NCBI GenBank assembly: GCA_001464425.1
Contig: LNEK01000039.1
Span: forward strand, 45,145-109,144
Reading direction: 5' to 3'
DNA from: Alphaproteobacteria bacterium Ga0077535
GTDB taxonomy: Bacteria > Pseudomonadota > Alphaproteobacteria > Caulobacterales > Aquidulcibacteraceae
Length of the DNA: 64,000 nt
The translations under genes were made by a program, and so were the position numbers. Positions 1-9,497 of this stretch are shown here, one piece after another. The first letter of the stretch is position 1. Every line of letters starts with the position of its first letter. Below the pieces are notes generated by a model. It was given only the letters and a program-made list of their open reading frames with translations, had not been told where the DNA came from and did no database searches.

Positions 1-1233
1 CTCGCGAAAGACGCCAAAGCCAAATACATCAACTCGCCCGAAACCGCGCTCTATTCGAAAGGCCGCGTGCTCTATCGCATCAAGCAAGCGCGCGAATTGC
101 TGGCGAAAACCAAAGCGCCCGGCCTCGTCGTCGGCGAAGGCTATCTCGATGTCATCGCCTTCGAGCGCGCCGGCATCGCCGCTGTCGCGCCGTGCGGCAC
201 AGCGCTGACGGAAGATCAGCTGCAACTGCTTTGGCGCTCAGGCGGCGAGCCGGTGCTCTGCCTCGATGGCGACAGCGCCGGCCAACGCGCCGCCGAGCGC
301 GCGCTCGATCTCGCGTTGCCGCACCTCGGGCCCGACCGCACGCTCCGCATCGCGCACGCGCCCCCCGGCCAGGACCCGGACGACATTTTCCGCGCCGGCG
401 GCGCCGAAGCGCTCACGGCCTTGGTGGCTGCCGCCACGCCAGCGTCCGACGCGCTCTTCGAGCGCGAGAAGAACCGCCGCCCGCTCGACACGCCGGAAGC
501 CAAGGCCGCCTTCCAGGCCGCCCTCAAAGAGGCTGTCGGCAAGATCGCCGACCGCGACACCCAGCGGCTCTACTTCACCGAACTCATGCGCCGGGCCAAC
601 GAAGCCTCGCGCCCGCCTCGCCAGCCATGGACGCCGCGTCCGCCCGGCGAAGGCCGCGCCTGGGGCAAAAACGCCCCGCCCGCCCCGGCCACGGCCGAGC
701 TCAAAGCCATCCACGCCGCCGCCAGCCCGCGACCGGCGGCCGAGAACTTCCTCCGCGCCGCCGTCGACTATCCGGGCGTCCTCACCCGCTTTTCGGACTG
801 GATCGAGCGCCTCAACATCGCCGATGCCGATCTGGAGGCCATCAGGTCTGCGCTTCTGGAGCTCGCGGATGGCGAATTCGGCGCCGAAACCACCCCTCCC
901 GGCATTGACCGGAACCGCCTCAGCCTCCATTTGACCCGATCGGGACAAGACCGCGCGGCAGCGCGCCTTTCGCGTTGGCCGAAGCTGCATCCGGCAGCCG
1001 ACAACGCCGAGCTGGAAGCCGAGTGGCTGGCTCTGGCGACACGCGAAGTGGTGCTGCCGGCGATCAGGGAGGAACTGGCTGAACTGCACACGGCCGCGGC
1101 GGAGGGCGATGACAGCGCTTTCGTCCGCTTCCAGGCCTTGAGCCGCGAAGCGCGCGCCATCGAGGCTCGGGCGCGCGAAGCCAAAGACACAAGTGCAGGC
1201 GCCGACGACACACAAGATGGCCTAGTCGCCTAA
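1..1233 (+). CDS. dnaG: DNA primase, C-terminal part (5' end outside window)
   Basis: DnaG makes the RNA primers for the replication fork. The frame is open from base 1, so the zinc-binding domain and the start of the polymerase core lie upstream of the window. The first codons read KYINSPET and LYSKG, typical of the DnaG core. TOPRIM follows: GEGYLDVIAF (about bases 133-162, catalytic Glu and Asp) and CLDGDSAGQRAA (about 259-294, the metal-binding DxD). The rest is a less conserved C-terminal region, expected to be the DnaB-interacting domain. Only 39 bases separate it from rpoD; the dnaG-rpoD order is the classic macromolecular-synthesis arrangement. Confidence 0.96.
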   Translation, partial: LAKDAKAKYINSPETALYSKGRVLYRIKQARELLAKTKAPGLVVGEGYLDVIAFERAGIAAVAPCGTALTEDQLQLLWRSGGEPVLCLDGDSAGQRAAERALDLALPHLGPDRTLRIAHAPPGQDPDDIFRAGGAEALTALVAAATPASDALFEREKNRRPLDTPEAKAAFQAALKEAVGKIADRDTQRLYFTELMRRANEASRPPRQPWTPRPPGEGRAWGKNAPPAPATAELKAIHAAASPRPAAENFLRAAVDYPGVLTRFSDWIERLNIADADLEAIRSALLELADGEFGAETTPPGIDRNRLSLHLTRSGQDRAAARLSRWPKLHPAADNAELEAEWLALATREVVLPAIREELAELHTAAAEGDDSAFVRFQALSREARAIEARAREAKDTSAGADDTQDGLVA

Positions 1234-1272
1234 ATTTTTACGCCTATTTCCATTGGGAAGAGCAAAGTTCTG

Positions 1273-3300
<2,028 letters not shown>

Positions 3301-3314
3301 CCGGAGCGATCGCG

Positions 3315-3773
3315 GTGCTAACCGAGGCTGAGCAAGAGGCGCTGCGCGCCCTCGATCAAGCCTTCGGCGCCGTCGATCACGGACTTGGAAGCATCGCCGT
3401 ACCTGCCTGCGCACCGACAAGAACCAATGAAGTTCGCACGCTTCTGCGCAAAGGCGTAGCGAACTGGACACGCAGCGATATTGACTGGCTCTTTTTCAAA
3501 GCTTCGACGACAGTGGGCGACGAGGACACGGTGAAGTTCGCGCTCCCGCGCCTGGGGCGTTGCCTTATGCAGGATGCAAACTTCGGCTCAACAAGCGCGA
3601 GCATCATTCCAAGCAAGTTGGACTACGCGAATTTCGGCGCTTGGCCCGAGCCGGAGCGACGTGCGACGCTTGATGCCTTGTCCGTCCTGTCCGATCGCTG
3701 GGCGACTGACAAATACTACAACCCCGACAGTCAACAACTGCGCGACTTCATCAGTCGACATAGACCAAATTAG
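3315..3773 (+). CDS. Hypothetical protein (152 aa)
   Basis: I do not recognise the family. The GTG start is preceded by GGAGCG about 8 bases upstream and lies 14 bases after the rpoD stop, so it may be read through from rpoD. It is a soluble, mixed-charge protein with no signal peptide or membrane segment. The central stretch IDWLFFKASTTVGDEDTVKF followed by ALPRLGRCLM vaguely recalls small cytoplasmic proteins with an F-x-LPR-type helix, some of which act as immunity proteins, but this is only a hint. Codon use resembles its neighbours. Confidence 0.6.
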   Translation: MLTEAEQEALRALDQAFGAVDHGLGSIAVPACAPTRTNEVRTLLRKGVANWTRSDIDWLFFKASTTVGDEDTVKFALPRLGRCLMQDANFGSTSASIIPSKLDYANFGAWPEPERRATLDALSVLSDRWATDKYYNPDSQQLRDFISRHRPN

Positions 3774-3780
3774 AGTCGTC

Positions 3781-3984
3781 ATTCCGGACGCGCGATCCGG
3801 AATCCAGTGGCCAACGCACATCGCTTCCCTCCCTTCTCCCGCATGGGCGGGAGAAGGTGTCCGCCGTAGCCTTGGCGGAGGCGGACGGATGAGGGTGGGT
3901 GTTTCAGACTAAAGCGCAGCACGAAAGCTGTACCAAGTCCTGACGCTCGCCCGCTCACCCTGCCCTCTCCCCCTCGCGGGGGAG
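3781..3984. repeat. Cluster of dispersed palindromic intergenic repeats
   Basis: The stretch 3774-4080 holds no convincing gene but has four hairpins in a row. ATTCCGGA...TCCGGAAT (3781-3803) has perfect 8-bp arms. CTTCTCCCGC...GCGGGAGAAG (3833-3856) has perfect 10-bp arms and a 4-base loop. GTCCGCC...GGCGGAC (3859-3886) is the third. CTCCCCC...GGGGGAG (3967-3984) is the fourth. Such elements are usually REP/MITE-like chromosome repeats found between genes. Some of the hairpins could end rpoD-operon transcripts, though none is followed by a clean T run. A related G/C hairpin occurs at about 32356-32386. Confidence 0.65.
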
Positions 3985-4131
3985 TGGGTTCAAGAGAAAT
4001 ACGAGGATACCCCCGCACCAATCCGACCGAGTGCAAACCGGGCGCATTCTGCCCCGACGCAGCCCGCACCAAACACAACAGCCCCGCCCGACCTCTGGCA
4101 CAGCGCACGCGCATTTTTCTGCGCGCTGCAC

Positions 4132-4659
4132 ATGCTGTTCGGCGGTCCGGAGAACGTCGCCGATCGGCACACGCTGGCGCATAAAGCCTACATGCAGTTG
4201 CTCTCGTGGCTGCGCGTCGGCGAAGCGATGATGCGCCGGCTCATCGCCATCGAAGCCGCGGCCTTCCCCGCTCGCGCTGTCGCAAAGCCGCGCACGCAGC
4301 ACAAGCACACGCGCATGCCCGTCTCGTTCTTCGCCGATAAGCCGGAAGAATGGCGCGTTGCGTTCCGCTGCTTCTTGGACCACCGGCGTCTCGCCGGCGG
4401 GGACGCCGGCGGTCCAACAAGGTACGCCCCGCGGCGCTTTCACAGCGCCTGGCCGCTGGCCGAGCGCTACGAAGCTTTGATCCGCGCGTTCAACGATCCG
4501 CTCCGCTACGCGCGCCGCCTCGCTGCGCGCCTGCACGCCGCGCCGCAAAAGTTTCCAAGCCTATTCGCCAAGCCGCCCGAATACGGGCACCGCGTCGACA
4601 ACGCCGACGCGTTCACCGCAACGGCGATTGAGAGATGGCGCCCGCCAGACTCCAGTTAG
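4132..4659 (+). CDS. Hypothetical protein with a palindrome inserted in frame (175 aa or longer)
   Basis: I cannot assign a function. The protein is rich in Arg and Ala, with recognisable blocks such as AHKAYMQLLSWLRVGEAMMRR and a second near FHSAWPLAERYEAL. The reading frame continues upstream of the ATG without a stop to 3913, and the bases just before it translate to LWHSARAFFCALH, which looks like genuine coding sequence. No ATG, GTG or TTG was seen in that extension, so either translation starts at 4132 or an original start was lost to the repeats upstream. A 43-base palindrome interrupts the middle of the gene while keeping the frame open. Confidence 0.55.
   Translation: MLFGGPENVADRHTLAHKAYMQLLSWLRVGEAMMRRLIAIEAAAFPARAVAKPRTQHKHTRMPVSFFADKPEEWRVAFRCFLDHRRLAGGDAGGPTRYAPRRFHSAWPLAERYEALIRAFNDPLRYARRLAARLHAAPQKFPSLFAKPPEYGHRVDNADAFTATAIERWRPPDSS
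4375..4417. repeat. Palindromic element inside a coding sequence
   Basis: The arms TTGGACCACCGGCGTC (4375-4390) and GACGCCGGCGGTCCAA (4402-4417) are inverted copies matching at 15 of 16 positions around an 11-base GC-rich centre. The element is read through in frame, adding a Gly/Arg-rich stretch (about HRRLAGGDAGG) to the host protein. It has the form of a small non-autonomous repeat. Confidence 0.7.
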
Positions 4660-4764
4660 GTCGCAAACGAAATCACGAACCCAGACCCTGCGCGCCCCGC
4701 ACGCGGGGCCACACGCGCGCGCCCCGGCATGACGGAAACCGCCCACCATGGTACATACGCCAGC

Positions 4765-5097
4765 ATGAGCATCGACACAGCCCACTCACGTCGCTTCGCC
4801 CTCTTAGGCGGTCACGGCGCAATCATCTTCTTTGCGTACCAAAGATTGGTCGAGCTGCCCTCGCCCGTATCGCAGGAAGAATACGCCGGCAGCGCAGTGA
4901 TTTGCGGGATCAGTTTTGTCGGTCTGATCGCGGCGTATTTCGCCATGCTTTACGACAACAAGCCCCGTCTTGCGGGCATTCTCGAAGCTTTCGCCGCGAC
5001 GATCATTTTCCTGTGCATCGCCGGCTTCATCGCCCTCATGATCATTCTGGCGATGACGCCGGTTGAGCTGCGTTCGGCCTATGGCGCCCTGGTCTAA
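4765..5097 (+). CDS. Small inner-membrane protein (hypothetical)
   Basis: It encodes about 110 residues with three hydrophobic segments: a weak one near HGAIIFFAYQRL, a second at SAVICGISFVGLIAAYFAML, and a third at FAATIIFLCIAGFIALMIIL. The family is not recognised. An earlier in-frame ATG at 4729 exists, but it lies in a repeat-like sequence (CCCCGGCATGACGG), so MSIDTAHS is preferred; neither has a clear ribosome binding site. Its TAA stop overlaps the stop of the convergent lipoprotein gene by four bases. Confidence 0.6.
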   Translation: MSIDTAHSRRFALLGGHGAIIFFAYQRLVELPSPVSQEEYAGSAVICGISFVGLIAAYFAMLYDNKPRLAGILEAFAATIIFLCIAGFIALMIILAMTPVELRSAYGALV

Positions 5098-6299
5098 CGG
5101 ATTTCGAGCACAGAATTCTGCGGCGGCGCAACGGCCTCGCCCGATTGGTTGAACGCCAAAATGCCGACCAGCAATTCCAACACCGAGCCCGAACCGTCGC
5201 CATACGCGCCATTGCGGCAGGCTTCGAGATTGCCCTCGACGTAGCAAAACCGATCATTCGGCGCGCCAGCTGAATAGCGCCGTCCCGCAAACGTCACCGT
5301 CGCCGCGTACTCGCGCTCGCTCTCCGCATTCGCTTCGATAATCCGAAAAAGCGGCACGCGCTCATCGGCCCAAAGCGGCATCCCCGGCGCCGTCACCCCC
5401 AGCCGCGCATAGCGCGCGCCATCCGGCGAAGCCGCATTCGGATCGCGCCGCATCAGATGCCCGACATAATAAATCATGTCGTCGAGCGATCGCAGCGCCA
5501 TCAGATAACGCGTTTCACCAACGAGGATTTCGACCGGACACGTCGGATCCGTTTCCGCTGGCGGCGCTGCTCGCCGCGGCGTTTGCGACGCCGATCCTGG
5601 CGCAACATAAACCGCAAACGGCCCGCATCTTCCCGCTTCCGGCGCCGGCGCCGCGATCCGCTCAGACCGCGACAGCGCAATCGCCAGCTCCCGCATCGCC
5701 AAAACGAAAGCGCAGCCGCCCTCGTCATTGCCGTTCACGCAATCATTGGCGATCGTGCCGGCGCTATTGCGCAAATCTCGATAGGGCCCGCCATTCGCCG
5801 GCACGATGCGCACGCGATCGACGATCAGCATCAACAGCAAATCTGGATTCCAACCCGAGTCCCAGTAATACCGAAACAGCAGCGGATCAGTCGACCGAAC
5901 GACGATATTGGCGAACGCACCGGTTTCGAACGGCGACACGGTAAAATCCGGCGTTTGCGAGCGCGAACTCTCGAGCCCGAACTCGCCCTGCCCCCACGAT
6001 TCACCCAGGTCGCTGAGTTCAACCCCGCCCACCGATACCGAAGCCCCGCGCGAACCTCCGCTCTGCGTGAAACCACTCATCGACGTGTATTGGCGCGGCT
6101 GGCGATTGGAGGCGCGCATGATGTTGAGCAAAACTTGCGCAGTGATCGCGCCGTGATACGCCTCGTTGAAGGCCATCGCGTCATCCACGATCCGCCGCGT
6201 CATCGCTTCGCGTCGATTCTGTTGGCGCGCATCGCTCACAGCACACGCCGCCAAGGCTGCCGCTATTGCCAAACCGATAAGCGTCCGAACCAGCCGCAT
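5094..6299 (-). CDS. Hypothetical lipoprotein (401 aa)
   Basis: An N-terminal lipoprotein signal is clear: a basic start, a hydrophobic run (LIGLAIAAALAACAVSD) and a LAAC lipobox with Cys at about residue 19, so the product should be anchored in the cell envelope. After it comes a conserved-looking block AFNEAYHGAITAQVLLNIMR followed by SNRQPRQYTSMSGFTQSGG. The rest is a mixed alpha/beta region with several cysteines. GGAGGGG precedes the ATG. No enzyme motif is seen and no function is assigned. It is followed at its 3' end by the convergent small membrane protein. Confidence 0.75.
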   Translation of the reverse strand: MRLVRTLIGLAIAAALAACAVSDARQQNRREAMTRRIVDDAMAFNEAYHGAITAQVLLNIMRASNRQPRQYTSMSGFTQSGGSRGASVSVGGVELSDLGESWGQGEFGLESSRSQTPDFTVSPFETGAFANIVVRSTDPLLFRYYWDSGWNPDLLLMLIVDRVRIVPANGGPYRDLRNSAGTIANDCVNGNDEGGCAFVLAMRELAIALSRSERIAAPAPEAGRCGPFAVYVAPGSASQTPRRAAPPAETDPTCPVEILVGETRYLMALRSLDDMIYYVGHLMRRDPNAASPDGARYARLGVTAPGMPLWADERVPLFRIIEANAESEREYAATVTFAGRRYSAGAPNDRFCYVEGNLEACRNGAYGDGSGSVLELLVGILAFNQSGEAVAPPQNSVLEIR

Positions 6300-6364
6300 G
6301 ATCCCCTCCCGGCGCGAGCTTTCGCCAAGCCCGCACCCCTGGCAAGCGCCTACGCCGCTCGCGC

Positions 6365-6970
6365 TTACCAGGCGTAGTTAAAACTGATGCTGACTCGCGC
6401 TTTCTTGGCCGCGTTCGGCGGCACTTCGTGGCGCACGAAGCTTTCCCACATCAGCACTTCGCCGGCCTTTGGCTGCACGTAGATAAAGCTGCGCTCCGGC
6501 TCGGGCGCATCGGCGCGGCGCGGCGGCGCCGCCATCATCAGCGGCAGGCGCGGGTCTTCTAGTTTCAGCGCCGAAGCCCCGGGCGGGGTCTCAACATAGT
6601 AGGTGCCGCTCAGCACCGAATGCGGGTGGATGTGCCCAGTGTGAACCCCGCCCGGCTCGAGCACATTGATCCAGATCGAATCCAGTTTCAGCCGCCTACC
6701 GCCGAGTTCCAGGTGCAGCTCGCGCGCGAACGCGGCGGCGTGCTTATCCAACACCGCTTTGAGCTGGTTTATCGTCGGATCGCGCTTCGGCAGATCATCG
6801 AGCGAAGCGTAGGAGGTGTAGCCACGATAGCCGTTCTCTTTGCTCCAGCGTTTGCCCGCTTCATCGTCCGCCGCGATCGAGCGGCACGACGCCAGCAGTT
6901 CGCGATTGTCCACGCCCTCGGCGGCGGCGCGGTAAAGCTTGGTGACGAAGAGCGTCGAGACATCAGCCAT
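6365..6970 (-). CDS. TIGR02466-type putative 2OG-Fe(II) oxygenase
   Basis: The 201-residue protein matches my knowledge of the TIGR02466 / 2OG-FeII_Oxy_5 family of cupin-fold, prolyl-hydroxylase-like oxygenases, whose substrate is usually unknown. The C-terminal half carries the signature: NVLEPGGVHTGHIHPHSVL then SGTYYVETPPG, a second iron-ligand His in MWESFVRHEVPPN, and a 2-oxoglutarate-binding Arg in ARVSISFNYAW at the very end. The N-terminal half is helical. No signal peptide is present, so it is cytosolic. It stands alone, upstream of the convergently oriented lipoprotein region. Confidence 0.85.
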   Translation of the reverse strand: MADVSTLFVTKLYRAAAEGVDNRELLASCRSIAADDEAGKRWSKENGYRGYTSYASLDDLPKRDPTINQLKAVLDKHAAAFARELHLELGGRRLKLDSIWINVLEPGGVHTGHIHPHSVLSGTYYVETPPGASALKLEDPRLPLMMAAPPRRADAPEPERSFIYVQPKAGEVLMWESFVRHEVPPNAAKKARVSISFNYAW

Positions 6971-7021
6971 AAGCGCGCGCTTAATGCGTTTCCGCGCCGG
7001 CGCAAATGCTTTCGCTCAAAC

Positions 7022-7055
7022 AAAAAGACGCTCCCGCCGGGAGGACGGGAGCGTC
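7022..7055 (-). terminator. Rho-independent terminator of the small exported protein gene
   Basis: The perfect arms GACGCTCCCG (7027-7036) and CGGGAGCGTC (7046-7055) enclose a 9-base loop. Read on the minus strand the hairpin is followed by a run of five T. It sits about 60 bases after the stop codon at 7113. Confidence 0.88.
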
Positions 7056-7112
7056 AGATGTGAGCGTGTCCGCGCGGGAGGCTTTGGACACGCTTGGGCA
7101 AACGGGGAGGAC

Positions 7113-7424
7113 TTACTCAGCCGAGGCGGTTTGCAGCGCCGGGGTGATCGAAGCGATGGTCAGGTCGCCGCGGTTGCGGGCGACGTCGCAGCGTACGTTC
7201 TGCAGATTGCCGGCATTCCAGACGTCGAGGTCGACGCGGATCGTGGTGCCACGGACGCGGACTTGGTCGAGGCGCACCGTCCGTGTCTCAGCGCCGGCCT
7301 GGTCGGTCACGGCGGCGCGGCACAGGCGGATCGCCTCGGTACGGTCGGTCACGTCATCCGCGGCGGCGACGCCGGGCAATGCGACAGTGGCGAAAATCGC
7401 AGCAGACATAAGAAAATTCTTCAT
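7113..7424 (-). CDS. Small exported protein (103 aa, hypothetical)
   Basis: The protein starts MKNFLMSAAIFATVALPG and has a Sec signal peptide with probable cleavage after VAAA, leaving a periplasmic protein of about 82 residues. This contains two cysteines (RLCRAAV and NVRCDVARN) that could form a disulfide. GGAGGG lies six bases before this ATG, which fixes the start and rules out an in-frame codon further upstream. The family is not recognised. The gene is divergent from a TetR regulator, with an inverted repeat between them, so it is a likely target of that regulator. Confidence 0.78.
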   Translation of the reverse strand: MKNFLMSAAIFATVALPGVAAADDVTDRTEAIRLCRAAVTDQAGAETRTVRLDQVRVRGTTIRVDLDVWNAGNLQNVRCDVARNRGDLTIASITPALQTASAE

Positions 7425-7460
7425 TTTACCCTCCGGGGAGATGAGGCCGCCGGCCAACTA

Positions 7461-7503
7461 TGACGACCGGTCTATTATTGAATTATCACTAGACCGACCG
7501 TCA
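7461..7503. promoter_or_regulatory. Inverted repeat, probable TetR operator
   Basis: TGACGACCGGTCTA (7461-7474) and TAGACCGACCGTCA (7490-7503) are inverted copies matching at 12 of 14 positions, separated by 15 AT-rich bases. The element fills the 100-base gap between the divergent exported-protein and TetR genes. The TAGACCGACCGTC half-site type is familiar from TetR-family control regions, so autoregulation and control of the neighbour are inferred. Confidence 0.7.
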
Positions 7504-7524
7504 TACAAGTGATATCTTTGTGTG

Positions 7525-8106
7525 ATGGCAAAAACTTCATCTGCGCGCGAAGACATGCTCACTGCCGCGGTCGATCTGTTCGCCGCCCGGGGCTATGAGG
7601 GCGTCGGCATCGCTGAGCTTTTGACCAAGTCAGGCTCGCCGCGCGGCTCGCTCTATTTCCATTTTCCGGGCGGCAAAGAGCAAATCGGCGCGGAAGTCGT
7701 CGCGCGAGTCGGCGCCGAAGTGGCGGCGCGCTTTCGCGGCCTGCACGATAGCGGCGTCGATCTCGAAACCTTTATCGACCGCGTATTCAAAACCACAGCG
7801 AAGGAAAGCAAGGAGCGTAATTACACCGCTTCGTGCCCTATGGCGGCGATCGCCACCGGCTTTGGCAACGACAATCCAAAACTCGCCGCAGCTGTGCGCT
7901 CGGCCTTTGCATCCTGGGAATCTGAAATCCGCACCGCCGCCAAGGCGCGTGGCCTCAGCGACGCCAACGCTTCGGTGTTCGCCTCTGCCATGCTAGCGGC
8001 GATGGAAGGCGCGTTCGTTACGTCGAAAGCGCTTGAATCCTCTGACCCGCACAAGAACGCCGCCCGCGCCATAAAAGCGCTCGCCGCGGCAATGCTTCCG
8101 AACTAG
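7525..8106 (+). CDS. TetR/AcrR family transcriptional regulator
   Basis: The N-terminal 50 residues form a TetR helix-turn-helix: MLTAAVDLFAARGYEGVGIAELLTKSG, then SPRGSLYFHFPGGKEQI. The remaining 140 residues are the ligand-binding and dimer domain, resembling the YxaF/LsrR-like type with a CPMAAIATGF segment (Cys near residue 108). The ATG is directly preceded by an in-frame GTG at 7522, which is the alternative start. The regulated neighbour is probably the divergent small exported protein and the gene itself. The ligand is unknown. Confidence 0.9.
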   Translation: MAKTSSAREDMLTAAVDLFAARGYEGVGIAELLTKSGSPRGSLYFHFPGGKEQIGAEVVARVGAEVAARFRGLHDSGVDLETFIDRVFKTTAKESKERNYTASCPMAAIATGFGNDNPKLAAAVRSAFASWESEIRTAAKARGLSDANASVFASAMLAAMEGAFVTSKALESSDPHKNAARAIKALAAAMLPN

Positions 8107-8155
8107 TTTGGCCCGAACAGCATACTGCGCTTTCCGGCATCCAACGGATAACCAG

Positions 8156-8323
8156 ATGGAAGATGAGAAAGGACCTTATCCGGCATGGATGAAGGTGCTC
8201 TTCGTCCTGTTGGTTCTGCTCACTCTTATCGTCGCGGCCGCAAAATTCCAAGGCATCTATATTCTGGAGTGGCTCGCCGCGCATTTGTCCGCCGCCATCC
8301 AGCTGCTTTTCGGCGCTAAATAA
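8156..8323 (+). CDS. Small single-span membrane protein (55 aa)
   Basis: The product begins MEDEKGPYPAWMK and has one strong hydrophobic helix, VLFVLLVLLTLIVAAA, followed by an amphipathic tail. The ribosome binding site is weak; a TTG at 8108 would add 16 residues but is less likely. The TAA abuts the stop codon of the convergent DUF1203 gene. No family is recognised. Confidence 0.55.
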   Translation: MEDEKGPYPAWMKVLFVLLVLLTLIVAAAKFQGIYILEWLAAHLSAAIQLLFGAK

Positions 8324-8788
8324 CTAAGCGCGCTCGACCCGCGCCGCAAAACATCCGCGCCGCGCGTAGTGCGCGTGGATGTAGGCGACCTCAGAATTTG
8401 CAAAGAAGCGCTCAATCAGGGCGGCGGCATCGCTTCCCTCGCTGAGACCAGCTTCGACCATCATGTGCGCCGCGTTGAAGCCGCGTAGCGAAAGCGTGCG
8501 CCGGGCTAACGCCGGAGGCATTGAGCCGATGAACTCCGCCCGTTGTCGCGTTTCTCGCACGAAAATCGGCCCCTGCTGGTAATAGGGCGTAGCCGCCGGT
8601 TGATGCGTGTGATTCAACAATAAAACGGCCTCGCCGACCTCGGCGTCATCAAGCGAAATCCGGCACGGCGAAGAATTCGCCTTCTCAACTCGCACCCGCT
8701 CCACGCCTCGCGCCTTTAGCGCCGCATCTGATAGCGCATGCAGCGGCCCAAATTCGTCCGCCGCCAATCCCACAATCCGAAAGCTCAT
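8324..8788 (-). CDS. DUF1203 family protein
   Basis: It is a 154-residue cytosolic protein of the DUF1203 family, whose biochemical role is not known to me. Family features seen are the N-terminal FRIVGLA, the central LLLNHTHQ and a YYQQGPIFVRE segment, then RGFNAAHMMVEAGL, and the C-terminal IHAHYARRGCFAARVER. The family contains several conserved His and Cys, here clustered at the C-terminus. AGGAGA precedes the ATG. It is monocistronic and faces a VOC protein gene. Confidence 0.85.
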   Translation of the reverse strand: MSFRIVGLAADEFGPLHALSDAALKARGVERVRVEKANSSPCRISLDDAEVGEAVLLLNHTHQPAATPYYQQGPIFVRETRQRAEFIGSMPPALARRTLSLRGFNAAHMMVEAGLSEGSDAAALIERFFANSEVAYIHAHYARRGCFAARVERA

Positions 8789-8868
8789 GTATGATCTCCT
8801 GGCTCATACCTTGCCGCCATGACGCCGCTTGCGCTGGCCACTTCCGGACCTTCTGCTAAGCCCTCCTC

Positions 8869-9459
8869 ATGCGCCTCAATCAAATCACCGCCCCCGCTAC
8901 CGATCTCGAAGCTTCGATCGCATTCTACGAATTGCTCGGCCTTCGCCTCATCGTGAAAAGTCCGCACTACGCGCGCTTCGAACTTCCGCACGGCGAGGCG
9001 ACGTTCTCGCTGCACGTGGTCGAGGGCGAGGTCGCGCGCGAGAATGCGCCGCAACTTTATTTCGAATGCAGTGACGTCGACTTTGAAGTGCGCCGCCTCA
9101 AACTTGCCGGCGTGTACGAAGCCTGGCTGCGCGATCCGGCCGGAAACGCGATTTGCATCTTCAACGCCGGGGATAATCGCCGCTACCCGCCATGGCGCAT
9201 CGATCCGCCGCCGCCGGCGAAAAACATGCACCTTGTCATCCGCGACGGCGCGTATTGGGCGGTCGTGAAAAACGATGGCGGCGCAGAAGCGTGGCGCGCG
9301 CTTCAAGATCGCTATCGCGACTACAAAGCTTCGCTCGGCCCGTTCGACCTATTCTCGCTCCTGGCCCTGCTCGAGGCCGATTGGCCCGATCTTTTCATCG
9401 CGCACCAAGAAAAGATCCGAAGCTTTGCCGCGGGCGTAGAACGGGAACTGGAAATCTAG
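8869..9459 (+). CDS. VOC (glyoxalase/bleomycin-resistance fold) protein with C-terminal extension
   Basis: Residues 1-105 form a complete pair of VOC modules: ITAPATDLEASIAFYELLGL, FELPHGEATFSLHVV, an LYFECSDVDFEVRRL segment, and the closing AWLRDPAGNAICIFNAG. The chemistry of VOC proteins varies (glyoxalases, dioxygenases, binding proteins), so no substrate is proposed. Residues from about 120 to 196 are an additional helical domain (AYWAVVKNDGG, RDYKASLGPFDLFSLLALLE) not part of the usual fold. It is followed 38 bases later by carbonic anhydrase. Confidence 0.82.
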   Translation: MRLNQITAPATDLEASIAFYELLGLRLIVKSPHYARFELPHGEATFSLHVVEGEVARENAPQLYFECSDVDFEVRRLKLAGVYEAWLRDPAGNAICIFNAGDNRRYPPWRIDPPPPAKNMHLVIRDGAYWAVVKNDGGAEAWRALQDRYRDYKASLGPFDLFSLLALLEADWPDLFIAHQEKIRSFAAGVERELEI

Positions 9460-9497
9460 GCTTGCCCTCGCTGCCAGGCTTCGATTGAAGGACGCCC

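Noticed and set aside
238..1215. Minus-strand frame within dnaG
   Set aside because: It is a shadow of the dnaG frame; the TOPRIM motifs on the plus strand are decisive.
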